DNA from: Mytilus trossulus
Lineage: Eukaryota > Mollusca > Bivalvia > Mytilida > Mytilidae
Direction: 5' to 3'
Length of the DNA: 64,000 bases
Assembly (NCBI RefSeq): GCF_036588685.1
Contig: NC_086376.1
Coordinates: 25,829,930-25,893,929, forward strand
The translations under genes and the position numbers were made by a program. Below, in pieces: positions 43,131 through 56,280 of the stretch; the first letter of the stretch is position 1, and every line of letters starts with the position of its first letter. The notes below the pieces were generated by a model. It was given only the letters and a program-made list of their open reading frames with translations. It ran no database searches and had not been told where the DNA came from.

Positions 43131-43335
43131 CTAGAAAAAAGATAATACAATAAATTATTAACAGAATGTTTTTTAACAAGAATCGATAGAACTAAAAAGT
43201 GTAGTGACATTTATATATTTGATAGAGACATGTATCAAGGAAATTAATCTTAACTTTAACAATAATCTCACCTATGCATGTAGACCTACTAATTACTGAA
43301 GGTACCTTATTTGTTTCAATCCTATTTTTAGTTTA

Positions 43336-43997
43336 GGTAGCACTCCACAGTTAGAAAATAAAATTAAAAATGAGCCCCAAAATGTTTTATCACCTCCTAT
43401 TCCTGGATTTCTAATACATTAACCTAACTGTTTGTGTTGTACATGTGCATATGTATGTAATCAGTATCTTCCATAGATTCAATTTTCCAAAGTTAAAAGG
43501 GTGAAAATTAATTTCTTTTATGTGTATCCATGGCAACATTCAGCATTTATTTACCATAAAATATTGCAAAAAGGGGGGTGAACATGTCATATATCCCCCA
43601 AAAATTTGGATCAAACTAGAATTTCAATGCCTTTGAGTGATACCTTTTTAGAAACTGTTTTCTTAAATCTTCCTAATGATCAAATAAAAAAAGGGTGTTT
43701 TCGCCTCATTTTTTCGTAAAATCCAATCACAAAGTTCGTGCGATAAAAAGTTGGAAAAAAACATTACAATAATTGCCGGACCAATGTATGGTATGGACAT
43801 GCAAATACGGACTGTCATACAGAAAACAGCCTATATTACATACATTACATAACCTTGATCTTCATATAAACCCAATACAAAGGCTATTTTAATACTCAGC
43901 TATCCAAAAATGAATTGTATTGCAAACTAGCTCTCATATTTAAAAAATCCACAGGGGCCAAAATACGAAACTACACACCTAACTGTGGAGTGCTACC
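43336..43997. mobile_element. MITE with GGTAGCACTCCACAGTTAG ends and TTA duplication
   Basis: 19-bp terminal inverted repeats (right end CTAACTGTGGAGTGCTACC), both flanked by TTA. A 3-bp TWA-type duplication and GG-starting ends suggest a PIF/Harbinger-derived MITE. It lies in BORCS8 intron 1. Confidence 0.8.
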
Positions 43998-44327
43998 TTA
44001 GATGCTGAGTGACAAGGTCAACATCTTTTCCTAAAGTCGAAAAGAAACGCACCATGTGGCATTACTACAAATTCTGTATTTCATTGTAAATCTCCTAATG
44101 ACTTTAGCCTGGACATTTATTGGTTTACATATTGCTTATCTCATTTTCAATTATGTGATGAAGTAATTATGGTGTTGTTTAATGTTACATTCCAAGAAAT
44201 TGTAAGCATTACTTAATACACTTCATGGGCACTTGCATGATAAAGCATAATTATTTCCGTATCACTTTACCTTTACATAGCAATTTCTTTTATCATTACT
44301 TTTTAATTTGAAATAACTTAGTCTAAC

Positions 44328-44391
44328 CTTTCCTAGCTTTGTATTCTAATTCAGCATCTTGAGCCTCTTTAAACAAGTTTGCTGTAGCCAT
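44328..44391 (-). CDS. BORCS8: BORCS8, start exon; BORC complex subunit 8
   Basis: BORCS8 is a small subunit of BORC, the cytosolic complex on lysosomes that recruits the GTPase ARL8 and, through it, kinesins, so that lysosomes move toward the cell periphery. This exon encodes MATANLFKEAQDAELEYKAR then K and one base of Val, in phase with exon 2 (vertebrates: ...GKKVTDK, remembered). The donor is GAAAG|GTTAGA. The exon extends 5' to 44414, after acceptor TTTTTATAG, so there is at least one upstream non-coding exon. The six exons encode about 175 residues (148 if exon 5 is skipped), versus 119 in human as I recall; the extra length is in the C-terminal tail. The middle of the protein is helical and should form the coiled-coil assembly region. 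The first exon call rests on phase and KARK-VTDK continuity. Confidence 0.85.
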
Positions 44392-44419
44392 TCTATTGTA
44401 CAAACTGTCACCACCTATA

Positions 44420-47310
44420 AAAAATAACGTAGGAAGTCTATGATTCCAGGGTTTGCCTAAATACCCACAATGAACTACAAAATGTAGATAAACAATATGA
44501 CAGTCTAACATCGACGAGAAAGAGTCTAAGGACACTTATAGTATTGCTGTACCTACTGTACATTAAACTTGATAAACAATAAACAATATAACAGTCTATT
44601 TCACTGAAAAAAGGACACTAACAGAATTGCAGTACTTTTGAATTAATAAAGCATTTTATCTGAAAATTATTCATGAGATAACAGGTAAAACCTCAACAAA
44701 TAAACAAAAATTACATGCAAGTTTCAGAATTATAAGAAATCAAATAAAAATCATCTGTTTCATAATTTTTATCAGGAAAGACACTTGGTGGATGTTGGTC
44801 TCGATGGCAATTATACCGCATCTTTCTATTTTCATTTTGAGAAAACTAAGAGGAATTGAACATGCTACATCATAACATGTTTTAAAATTAATAAAATCAT
44901 CATACATTTGTACTTAGTTGATTTCTTTTAGTTTTACTGCCATGGTATAGGTTTGAACTTAGTTCAAATAGAAGTAAATTTATAAACAACATGAACAAAG
45001 TGCAGATGATACATTTATGAGACAGCAACTTAACAACACACAAAAATTTGGGTGCCACTAAGTAACTACACAGTATAAAATGTAAGGACAACAACAGAAT
45101 TCTTAAAAAAAATTACAACAACATGGACTTATAAAAGTCAAAATTAAAGCATGTATAAAACATGAATTAGTGCACATGATAATGAAATTAAAGAAAGAAA
45201 GGAGAATGCAGATACCCAAAGAAGTCTATGTCACAAGTTAGACATACATGTAATCAAGGCATGGAGCCAGTAAGCATAATAACTTGTATAAATCACCATG
45301 TCTTGATGTTTTGCAAAAAAAATTACCATCTAAGCAAGGGCTAACCAGGCAGTGAAGGTCATTTATAAAGACCACCAAATAGTATATCTATGCAATGTAT
45401 GCATGTAAGTAATTTCTTTCCAAATGTTTTATCTAAAAAAAAATATTGATTGAAAAGTTTCTTAATTTTGAACTGCTTTTAAGTTTTAACAGTCATCTTT
45501 TTGAATGCCAGCAAAAAAGTAACAGTACTTGTAAGTAAGTTGGCTAAGACTCTAATTTTAAAAAATATAACCTATCTTAAAGTCAGTTGAAACATCTTTA
45601 ACGAATATATATACAAATATAATCTAAAAAAAAAAAGGAGAGGATGACATGATATCAGATAATAAATACAGGTTTATGTTTTTTTCAATTCAAACATAAG
45701 GAATTTTTCTTTTTTGATATCAGATAAAAAGATAGACAGAATAAAGTGAGTTCTGTCCAAAACAATGAACTAAACAAAGTGACAGTTTTACAGATACAAA
45801 ATGTAGATTATTGAAGATTTGAATATTTATACATGTACAACAATTATCTACATACCGTTAATTAACTGAAGATACCAATAAACTTAAAACATTATTATCA
45901 GAGTACAAAAAACCAACAACATTTAAAGTATCAATGAAAAAAATAAATCATCTTTTATTTTGTTATGAACAAGGCATTTGCATGAATTCAGACAATTGTG
46001 AAATCAATGTGGTTCATTTGTAGATTGAGGTTCATCAACCTTTTTTCAAATATGGCTGTATTTACATCACAAATTTAACTCAAGGGTACAAACAAACCTG
46101 TGCACCTGGAGAAATTTTAAGGCCTGGCATGACCTAGATAATTAAATTTTAAATCCATTTTATGTTTCATAAAATTATAAACTTTTCAGGGTTTTGTTAT
46201 TCATTTTTTTTCAGCAGAAGGTGCAAAAGATACTTATTTGGAGAAAAGTTAGAAGAAGCTCCTCTCATGACATATAATAAATGTTGTGAGTAGTATTGAT
46301 TTAAATAGACAATAGATGAACAATATAGACTCTGCAAGCAATAGGTGATTTAAAGTGTGTATCTGAGTGGACCTAATCAAATAGAACTTGTTTGATTACT
46401 GTTAGTTTATTTTGCAATCTTCTGCAGACTGGAAACAAATGCATATCAAAATTACAGTATGGTAAGTTCTTTTAAATTTTCGAAATCATAGATTATACAT
46501 ATAACTTTGCCATGCCTTAAAACATTTCTAGATGCATCAGTTACTCTGTTCTCATAGTAGATTTTGTGGTGTAAACATGGCCATATTTTTCATTTCCTTA
46601 ATGAACCTTATCATTATTTTTTTTCTCTATAAAAGTTTACATTTTTAAAATATGTTAACTACCATTTAATGCTAATTTTTTTCTCTTCTTGTCACTATAA
46701 ACTTAATTCTTCTTGACATTCAGCTGTCTGTACATTTTTGTGAAAATATAAATGAGACCCGATTAATGATATTTTTTATACATGTTATATGCAGAGATTT
46801 TGTATTAATCATGTTAATTGAAAGAGTGTTTATGAGAATTTTCTACTGATGTTCAATAACCAAGTGAACACCTACAGAAAGGGGTAAAGTATAGTGTTCA
46901 AGAAGACTTTTACATTGTAATTTGAAGAGCTTTAAATTTATGATCAAAGTTCATCATGTTCATAACATTAAGGGATGACATCAAAAGATCAATGTAGGTT
47001 AAAAAAAGTTAAAACCTTAATAGACAATGTTTGAGTTTGATGCATTTCCGTCGAAAACTCTGGTTTCAGTGAACATCAATCATGTGTTTAAAGGTGCATA
47101 GTCACTTCCACTCCAATGTTGAGTGAGAGGTTGGAAAACTATAATGCATTATTATTCTTGGCAAATTAAATTCTCATAATTATCAATCAGCACTGCTGTC
47201 ATAAGGGGATTGTGATTAAGTACTTACAAAACAAACTGTATTCCTAGTTTATCCTGCACCATGACAATCACTTAGTTGCTTGATGGACATTAATACTACA
47301 TTGTAATATA
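44420..47310. other. BORCS8 5' region, no further exon seen
   Basis: AT-rich. It should contain the first intron and perhaps the non-coding first exon of BORCS8, but no exon or promoter could be pinned down. A CCGGAAGT ETS-type site farther upstream at 48765-48772 is one possible promoter element. Confidence 0.35.
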
Positions 47311-47311
47311 G

Positions 47312-48191
47312 TCCGAGATTACTCTGACATCTGACGGCTGTTTAGCCAGTCAAGCTGGGCCGTGGGACGTCAGAGCTCGTTCCATATCAAAAAGTGGGTA
47401 TTTGCCCACCCAAAATAGATGAGCTGCTTCCTCGCTTTTGGAGCCGACTGAGGGCCTTGGAATTATATAAATCGGGCATCAATCTCTTCAGTTTTCATTT
47501 ATCTCTTCATTTATGTAAGTTTCACCTACATTTTTTTTTTACCTGCCAAACCTTTATTTTTCTACATTTTAACATTTTTCACAGAGACCCATGACTTCTG
47601 CATTTTTGACTTTCACTTTCAAATGGACGTCAAGTTACACGAGATTTCGTGGCCTAGAGACTCAAATATGCAAATATATATATTTTGTTACCTCCTTTAT
47701 AGGAGATCGATGTTTAACATTTAGAAGCAACCACGTTTTTCACCTCCTTTACAGTAGATCGGGTAACTAGCATTTAGGTCCCACCACGATAACAATCGGC
47801 AGCTCTCTGACATTTAGGTAACTTGCTGCGTAAATGAACTAGGTGTTACATTATGGTCATTTGCACTGTTTTCTCGTGGTCACATGATAATCTTTGAAAA
47901 TGAAAGGCAAAAAGGAGAAATCATGGGTCTCTGTGAAAAATGTTAAAATGTAGAAAAATAACGATTTGGCAGGTAGGTGAAACTTACATAAATGAAGAGA
48001 TAAATGAAAACTGAAGAGATTGATGCCCGATTTATATAACTCCAAGGCCCTCAGTCGGCTCCAGAAGCGGGGAAGCAGTGCATCTATTTTGGGTGGGCAA
48101 ATACCCACTTTTTGATATGGAACGAGCTCTGATGTCCCACGGCCCCAGCTTGTTTAGCTAAACAGCCGTCAGACGTCAGAGTAATCTCGGA
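47312..48191. mobile_element. fold-back element with TCCGAGATTACTCTGAC ends
   Basis: Two inverted arms of about 280 bp (47312-47595 and about 47920-48191), highly similar, around a unique 320-bp centre. Both arms contain a 30-40-codon open stretch beginning MGICPPKID, mirrored on the two strands; a shared open stretch in an inverted repeat is not evidence of a protein. No clear target duplication. Confidence 0.85.
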
Positions 48192-48194
48192 CAA

Positions 48195-49860
48195 ATACTA
48201 ATAGTACAGGGATACAGGTAATCCCCTCTTTCTGGCAAATGACTTAATACAGGCATGCATAATTGACGAGTTTTTCCTAGTGATGGATGAACTCGAAAGT
48301 TGTCTTTTCACAGTTTTTTCAGTGACCCCTCCCCCCTCTTAACTTAATTTGTGAAAAATTGATTGACCAATATCGATACATGTACGTGAAAATCGAGGTT
48401 AAAATTGCAGCAATTTTACCTTCCCCCCCTTTTCCAACCTTTTTAATTTAAGTTTTTTTTTTTCCTACAGTGATCTTTTTATGTCGTCCCTAACAGCACT
48501 AAACAAATTTCTGATTTGCACCTTCTACTTAAAAAAATAAATTATAGATATAACATTTTGTAGTATCGACTATCGTCTACTATAGCCTCATACGTTCAGT
48601 GGAATTATATGTTTAATCTATAATACCAATCAGAAGATACCTTGCATCGCTCTTAAACGATACTGTGAGTAATTAAATGCATTGTCCATACAAAGACTTC
48701 ACAAAGTCAACCTCCCTCTAGCCCTTGACCATAAAAAGTGAAATATTAATTTCGTTCAGGAATACCGGAAGTTTACATAAATGGGTAATAAATAAACAGG
48801 TGACGGTGAAAAGGGATGTGGCTACTGTTACGCACCAACAGGTCTAACCTTTTATTCTGTTTAATATTTTCTTGTCGACCCAATTTCAAATTAACGTTAC
48901 AGTTTTATTTTACTTGAGGTATCAAAACAGATGTAAAGCCATATTAAAATTAAACTATCCATAGCATTAACTGACCTAATATGAAACAGGGAAATTCCGC
49001 GAATTTTTACTTTTTTTTACTTATCATCTAATTATGTTGATCTTAACTATGTTAATAACAAAAAAAAACACAGTTTGCAAAGTTTTAAATTTATATTTCT
49101 TAGGATAAACAGAAAGGACCAGAAAGAGTATGCCGTATTTAATACACTAAGATTTAATACACGATGAGAATAAAAACATCTCAACTAGTTTAACTTAGAT
49201 TTCACTAAGAATTTCCTTAGTTAAGTACAATTCTTCAGTGGTATGCATAAACTTACTTAAGTCTTCACTTAACTAAGGAATACTTAAATCGGAACCTTTC
49301 TCTAATTACACGGTATGACATATATACTAGCTTATCATATTATGTACTCATCCATGTAGAAGTTTATTATGATTATTTAAATTTATTGATCAATGCATGC
49401 TATTATTCTAAAGAGCTGGGGTTAAATTGATACAGGTATGTTAAACAATTCAATAGAACATAACATAGTATAATGATGATGAACAATTGGCGCATATTTA
49501 AGACAACGGGTTTCAAGGTTGATGTTTTGACGTATGAGCATTGGAAGAAAAATATTTAGGTAATCCGACTTTCCTCTACTTAATCTTTAATCATCTTTTA
49601 ATGGGTGTAATATTTTCTGGATACAACAATATGTTTTAAACTCTAACAAAACATGATCAAGTTTTCAGTGGCGTAGCACAAAATTAAGGGTAGCATTGTA
49701 AGCAAATCATTAGTTTACAAAACACTTTTTTTCAATAAAAATGTTTATACAAATAGATCAGTTTATTATGCGCTGATATCTTCCTTTCCAGACCCCTTGC
49801 TTACATTTGCTTATGGTTTGAAAAAAACATCTATCAATTTATCACTTCCTATTTACAACA
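48195..49860. other. no gene seen
   Basis: AT-rich intergenic sequence. A small inverted repeat (TTCCTTAGTTAAG and CTTAACTAAGGAA) lies at about 49211-49286. Confidence 0.4.
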
Positions 49861-49861
49861 A

Positions 49862-51653
49862 AACTAGAGGCTCTAAAGAGCCTGTGTCGCTCACCTTGGT
49901 ATATGTGAATTAAATGTTAAACAAAGGAAGCAGACAGTTCATGACAAAATTGTGTTTAGGTGATTGTGATGTGTTTGTACATCTTACTTTACTGAACATT
50001 CTTGCTGCTTACAATTATTATCTATAATACGCTTGTCCATGTAGTTTCAGTGGAAAATGTTAGTAAAAATTTACAAATTTTATGAAAATTGTTAAAAATT
50101 GATTATAAAGGGCAATAACTTCTTAGGGGGTCAATTGACCATTTTGGTCATTTGACTTATTTTTGAGTCTTAAATTGCTGTACATTATTGCTGTTTACAG
50201 TTTTATCTCTATCTATAATAATAATCAAGATAATAACCCAAAACAGCAAAATTTCCTTAAAATTACCAATTTAGGGGCAGCACCCTAACAACGAGTTGTC
50301 CCATTCATCTTAAAATTTCAGGGCAGATAGATCTTGACCAGATAAACAAGTTTACCCCTCGTCAGATTTGCTGTAAATGCTTTGGTTTTTGAGTAATAAG
50401 CCAAAAACTGCATTTAACCTCCATGTTCTATTTTTAGCCATGGCGGCCATCTTGGTTGGTTGGCCGGGTCAAAAAACACAAATTTTAAACTAGATACATA
50501 AATGATGATTGTGGTCAAGTTTGGTTAAATTTGGCCCAGTAGTTTCAGAGGAGAAGATTTTTGTAAAAGATCATAGATATTTACGAAAAATGGTTAAACA
50601 TTGATTATAAAGGGCAATAACTCCTAAAGGGGTCAACTGACCATTTTGATCACGTTGACTTATTTGTAAATCTTACTTTGTTGAACATTATTGCTGTTTA
50701 CAGTTTATCTCCATCTATAATAATATTCAAGATAATAACCAAAAACAGTAAAATTTCCTTAAAATTACCAATTTAAGGGCAGCAACCCAACAATGGGTTG
50801 TCTGATTCATCTGAAAATTTCAGGGCAGATAGATCTCGACCTGAAAAACAATTTTACCCCATGTCAGATTTGCTCTAAATGCTTTGGTTTTTGAGTAAAA
50901 AGCCAAAAACTGCATTTAACCTCCATGTTCTATTTTTAGCCATGGCGGCCATCTTGGTTGGTTGGCCGGGTCAAAAAACACAAATTTTAAACTAGATACA
51001 TAAATGATGATTGTGGTCAAGTTTGGTTAAATTTGGCCCAGTAGTTTCAGAGGAGAAGATTTTTGTAAAAGATCATAGATATTTACGAAAAATGGTTAAA
51101 CATTGATTATAAAGGGCAATAACTCCTAAAGGGGTCAACTGACCATTTTGATCACGTTGACTTATTTGTAAATCTTACTTTGTTGAACATTATTGCTGTT
51201 TACAGTTTATCTCCATCTATAATAATATTCAAGATAATAACCAAAAACAGTAAAATTTCCTTAAAATTACCAATTTAAGGGCAGCAACCCAACAATGGGT
51301 TGTCTGATTCATCTGAAAATTTCAGGGCAGATAGATCTCGACCTGAAAAACAATTTTACCCCATGTCAGATTTGCTCTAAATGGTTTGGTTTTTGAGTTA
51401 TAAGCCAAAAACTGCATTTTACCCCTATGTTCTATTTTTAGCCATGGCGGCCATCTTGGTTGGTTGGCCGGGTCCAAAAACACAAATTTTAAACTAGATA
51501 CATAAATGATGATTGTGGCCAAGTTTGGTTAAATTTGGCCCAGTAGTTTCAGAGGAGAAGATTTTTGTAAAAGTTAACGCCGGACGACGGACGACGGACG
51601 CCGGACGCCAAGTGATGAGAAAAGCTCACTTGGCCCTTCGGGCCCGGTGAGCT
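49862..51653 (-). mobile_element. AGCTCACC element, reverse copy with internal duplication
   Basis: Reverse orientation copy of the 18193-19334 family: starts AACTAGAGGCTCTAAAGAGC, ends at the GGTGAGCT hairpin, then a poly-G tract. Length 1.8 kb instead of about 1.1 kb because of a 502-bp tandem duplication. Confidence 0.85.
50439..51442. repeat. 502-bp tandem duplication inside the element
   Basis: ATTTACGAAAAATGGTTAAA occurs at 50579 and 51081. The two units, each beginning CATGGCGGCCATCTTGG, look nearly identical, with a partial third at 51442. Confidence 0.85.
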
Positions 51654-51659
51654 AAAAAG

Positions 51660-52045
51660 GGGGGGGGGGTAGAATTGTTTTTCAGGAACCCATATACAAA
51701 CTAGGGCATTTTTCAAAAGTCCTACAATCTTTACTAAAACAAATTATTACAGTGAGTATATTCTCAATATCTAAACGTACTTAGCAATATTTTTGAAACC
51801 GCAATATATCTCATTGAATATATATAATAAGGAAATATAAAAAAAAAAATGATACGAGTAAGGTATAATTAATACCTAACATGCCTTATATGATCTTATA
51901 TAAACGTCGAATTCCATGGGGTGTAGCAGTGGGGACTTCTACTGCCGTAACAGTGATTTCATTACCCCCCTCCCCCTTTATGAAAGAAATCCACCTCTGG
52001 GTAATCTTAAAACATTTTGATTTCTTCCAAATGCTCATTTCCTAG
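51660..52045. other. no gene seen
   Basis: Poly-G followed by AT-rich sequence. Nothing supportable. Confidence 0.35.
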
Positions 52046-52049
52046 GTAT

Positions 52050-52860
52050 CATTACTTAGTTTTATCTAGGCGTTTACCTACTACTAGTATCAAAATTTTA
52101 GATTTGTTTGGGTTAAACTTTAAATTCCACTTAGATGCAAAGGCATTTATATCCAGCAGACACTGCAGTTCCTTCTCGGACTTCCCGATAAGGACTACAT
52201 CATCAGCTAACATTAAACAGTTCAAAATTTGTGAGGAGAGCTCGATGCCAATATTACTGGTGGTTTCAAGCATTTCTGCGAGGTCATTCATTAAAACCGA
52301 AAAAAAGTGTAGGAGACAAAACATAGCCTTATTTAAGGCCAAATTCTTGATCGAAGAAACCTGTTTCACTTGCACCAAACAATACTTTATTAGATACGTT
52401 GCTGTAAAGAGATTTAAGCAATTTCCAGCACTTGCCTTGAATGACGTGTTTCCACAAAAGATAGAAAAGGCCATCTCGCCAGACTCTATCAAAGGCCTTG
52501 GAAAGGTTTAGAAAAGCGAGAAACTTTCACGAATAGAGCAAATACCTTGTAGTGTAAAAAGATGGTTCTTGATTCTTCTTTTTTGACGAAATGCTCTCTG
52601 GACTTAACCCAAAATATTATTTTCTTCCAAATGGGACATTATCGATTCTTCCAAAATTTTTGCATATACTTTATAAACATTAGAAGTAGGCATGATGACT
52701 CTACAATTATCAATATAGAAAAACGGAACCTGATTTATGTAATGGTTTGATGATGCCTTTCTGCCAATCGTCAGGTACAGTTTCGAGATCAGAAATTATT
52801 GTGAAAAGATCAACAAGTGAATCTTCTAGCGAATCCCCGCCATAAAGATTTTTATTAACA
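52050..52860 (-). pseudogene. decayed LINE reverse transcriptase, relic A
   Basis: On the minus strand it reads, in broken frames, NLYGGDSLEDSLVDLFTIIS then DDWQKGIIKPLHKSGS, and finally LMLADDVVLIGKSEKELQCL with ASKWNLKFNPNKSKIL. These are the early finger, catalytic ADD and post-ADD segments of a non-LTR reverse transcriptase. The middle is interrupted. Different clade from the 31.9-kb LINE by sequence. Confidence 0.8.
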
Positions 52861-52998
52861 TTTTAAAGATTAAATACGGAGGACTGTAATTTATTACATG
52901 AAACATTATAACCTCCCCATACCTCTGAATTATATAACAGAATGGGTTTCAGGGTATATGATAAAAAATATGTTAACAGGATTTTATTCCCAGAGACA

Positions 52999-53583
52999 AA
53001 GGAGTAGGTCCGGTAAGGAGTCATTTTGGCCTCAAATTTCAGTTTCATCTGACAAAAGATTTTGACCACTTTTTAAACACTTAAGTGTCTATTTCACTTG
53101 ATTCAATTAGTTTTTGTGAAAGATTTTAACTAACTAGTCATTAAAAACGATCCGATTCAAGCTCAAATATGAAAAATCTCTCAAATATGCCAAAAAACGT
53201 CACTTTTCAGATGGTTTTTGTCAAAAGTGAAAGTGGCCGCATCCGTGTTCATCTACAACCTTTATATATGTTATGTATTATAATAAAATACAACTTACAT
53301 TTCAATATTAAGGATGAACACGAATGCGGCCACTTTCGTTTTACACGGAAACCGTCTAAAATTTAACTAAAATGATAGAATTTTGAAGATTTCAGTAATT
53401 TAGCATGATTTAATGGTGCTACAACCCGATATATGTGCATTGTATTGTCAAAAACAGCCCATATTTATGTAGCAGAAGCATTCAACTGTCCAATAAATAA
53501 CTAAAAGTTTATATTTTAACAATTTTGTAAAACTGTTATATTTTTGGGCCAAAAAGGGGTCTTACCGGACCTATACTCCTTTT
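52999..53583 (+). mobile_element. MITE with GGAGTAGGTCCGGTAAG ends
   Basis: Left end AAAGGAGTAGGTCCGGTAAG; right end the complement of AAAAAGGAGTATAGGTCCGG. It is inserted into LINE relic B (SEVW side and KKGF side flank it). A truncated copy is at 13517-13865. Confidence 0.8.
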
Positions 53584-53641
53584 TAAAATCCTTTCTTAGT
53601 TTTTAATAGGCCTAACTTGAAAGCCTTATTATTTAGGACTA

Positions 53642-53806
53642 CAGTGGTGGATCCAGAAATTTTCATAAGTGGGGACCCACTGACTGCCTAAGAAGGGGTC
53701 CGATCCAGTCAAGCTTCAGCATGTTCAGTGATTTCCTATATAAGTAACCAATTTTTTTCCAAAAAAAGGGGGGGGGGGCTGCCCCCTAAATCCGCCTCTG
53801 GACTAT
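53642..53806 (+). mobile_element. short MITE, GTGGCGGATC family
   Basis: Starts CAGTGGTGGATCCAGAAATT, ends AAATCCGCCTCTG, with the internal phrase TTCCTATATAAGTAACCAAT. Confidence 0.75.
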
Positions 53807-55154
53807 TTAGTTCAGTTTTAGCTAGATGAAAACTTCCAGATGCAGTAAAGTGAACAAATAAGTATTTGCAATGTGACATACAATCAATCAATAAAATTGA
53901 GAATGGAAATGGGGAATGTGTCAAAGAGACAACAACCCGACCAAATAAAAAAAACAACAGCAGAAGGTTATCCAGAAGCAGGAAATCAGCCTGAATTTTT
54001 CTTCCAGCATTATTGAAAATAATAACTTTAGTTTTTCTAATATTAACTTTACGGCACGAATCAGTACAATATTTTTTCTAGCTGAATAAGTCTACTTTGA
54101 AGCCCAGTTGCTGATATTGACATTATAACAAATCAACTGTATACATCAAACAGTTTGATTTCTCTGAGTGAAGTGAATTTGCATCCAGACAGGAGTCAAG
54201 ATTAGATGGAAAGTCATTTATAATAAAAAAAAAAAATGAATTAATATGGACTCAGGCTATCTATGCCCTTGCCTTACACCTAATTTAATGCTTAATGGAT
54301 CAGTGAGAGGAGCTCCAATTCCTAAACATGCTTTACTAATTTTATACATGTCTTATATAATATTATAGAATAAGGTACCAACTTTCATATTTATAAGCTT
54401 TAGTTTTAGACCTTTATGAATTACACTGTCGAATGCTTTATGAAATCTACAAAACAAGTGTACAATCTACCCACTTTACTATGACAATAATGTAAATAGT
54501 ATATGATCTGAAGTTCTGGCATTTTTTGTATAGCCAATCTGAGAATAATGAACTTAATTATTTTAGAACAAACATTTGTCAAGTTTTTAATTCAAAATAT
54601 TGTTTAAAAGTTCACCAATGGTACTAGTAATTGTTATACCTCTATAGTTAGATGGATCACCAGGATCATCAGATTTAAAAATTGGCGAAATATAATCATC
54701 AGCCCAAGGACTTATATTATATACGTCCCTGATCAGCCCAAATCTTTGTGTACACAGTTCGTGAGGCACAAATTAAACATTTGTATACTAGTAATTCATC
54801 AGATAAAACTTTTCTTTGTCACTCAGTATGGTTTAACTGTTCAGCCGGGAATAAAATGTATTTTCAATTGCAGAATGAAGAGAACGAAAATGATTGGCCC
54901 ATGTATCCGAGTCAATTTGAGAGGAGCAGTTTTCTTGTTTACTGCCCTGGTATTATTTGGTACGGTTTTCAAATTTGTTCACATTGATATCCAAATGGTC
55001 AAACATTGACTGCGAACTGTTTGATTGCACCAAAATTTGTATAACTGGGGTTGCGTGATATGCTGAATCTCAACATTTATTTGGATTTATAGTTTGTTTA
55101 CCCCGTTTTCAAACTGGTCTCCATCAGGGTCCAAAATTAAACTTTGCATATCCC

Positions 55155-55316
55155 GGAGGCGGATTTAGGGGGAGGGGACAGGGCTCTCCCCCTTTTTAGG
55201 TAAAAAATGTGTTGCTTATATAGGGAATCACTGAAGACTGAAGCGTGACTGGAGCGGGCCCCCTCTTAGGGCAGTCAGTGGGCCCCCACTTATGAAAATT
55301 TCTGGATCCGCCACTG
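55155..55316 (-). mobile_element. short MITE, GTGGCGGATC family, reverse copy
   Basis: Starts CGGAGGCGGATTTAGGGGGA, ends GGATCCGCCACTG. Inverted relative to 53642-53806. Confidence 0.75.
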
Positions 55317-55639
55317 TATCCAATCCTTGACACCAAACAGAGTTTTTAGGCCCGCTGTCATTTGGTTCACAGTCCAAGTGGTCCAAATTCATAAAAAAAT
55401 ATTATTCACGGGCATGGTTCCTCGATATGCTGAACTTAACCATGCATATACATTTGGAATATTGGACCATATAGAATGGGTCTCACGGAATATATTTGTA
55501 TTATAATTATTAATGAGAAAGGTATACATGCATATGCTAGATATACTTACTGACGGTGTGATGAGATGATTGAAGCTGTTAGTTTTCTCCTTGATAATAT
55601 TGATGTACGTTTCTGTAACAAAGTTTATCGACAGATGTA

Positions 55640-56280
55640 GGTATTCCTATGGACACTTATTGTATCCCTTTAATATAATACTTGTTTTTGTACTGTTATG
55701 AAACACAGTTTATAATCAAACTCAGTAGAGACCCGTCTAAATTGCATTTGATTGATGAATTCAACAACACTGACCATTATCTTGATATTTTTTCGTTTTT
55801 TTCTATATCTTGGCATTGCATAAGGTCTTTTTTTTCTCAGACTGTTTATACTAAATCCATTTGATGTTGGATGTGCACTGATTGATAGTTTAGTCTTAGT
55901 TTCATGATTATTTTATTATTTGTTTTGGGCTTTGAACTAGCTATCAGTAACTGGGAGTACCATCTGATGAGTTGAGCCCTTTTCAACTTTTTATAGTTCT
56001 TACTTATGTTCTGTTACACCAGAGTCCCAGGTTAGGGGACTTCTGAATGCATGTGCCTGTCCTCAGTCAGGAGTCTGTAATTCAGTGGTTGTAGTTTGTT
56101 ACCGTTAGTTTAACTCGTTTGAATTGTTTTCCATTTGTCATTTTGGGGCCTTTTATAGCTGAAGAGCAGTATGGGATTTGCTCAATGTGAAGACTGTACA
56201 GTGACCTATAGCTGTTAATTTCTGTCATTTGGTCTCTTGTGGAGAGTTGTCTCATTAGCACCACACCACATCTTTTTATA
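55640..56280 (+). mobile_element. mussel repeat, GGTCTCTTGTGGAGAGTTGT family
   Basis: Contains TCATTTGGTCTCTTGTGGAG and GGGGCCTTTTATAGCTGA; a longer copy of the fragments at 20590-20770 and 28079-28150. The CTGATGAGTTGAGCCCTTTT word within it resembles a hammerhead core but lacks the GAAA strand. Confidence 0.6.

Larger units (their letters stand above)
52870..54770 (-). pseudogene. decayed LINE relic B, split by MITEs
   Basis: Minus-strand order: YISPIFKSDDPGDPSNYRGI (about 54.65 kb), HKAFDSVIHKGLKLKL (about 54.4 kb), GVRQGH (about 54.26 kb), a degenerate YADD region (about 54.13 kb), then TLKPILLYNSEVWGGYN (about 52.93 kb). This is the standard order of a LINE ORF2. Frameshifts and stops throughout. 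Interrupted by the MITEs at 52999-53583 and 53642-53806 and a repeat fragment at about 53885-53945. Relic A lies directly downstream, head to tail. Confidence 0.75.

Noticed and set aside
47394..48108. Two paralogous genes encoding MGICPPKID...
   Set aside because: They are the two arms of one fold-back element.
55955..55990. Second hammerhead (CTGATGAGTTGAGCCC...)
   Set aside because: A hairpin follows CTGATGA but there is no GAAA strand or stem I partner.
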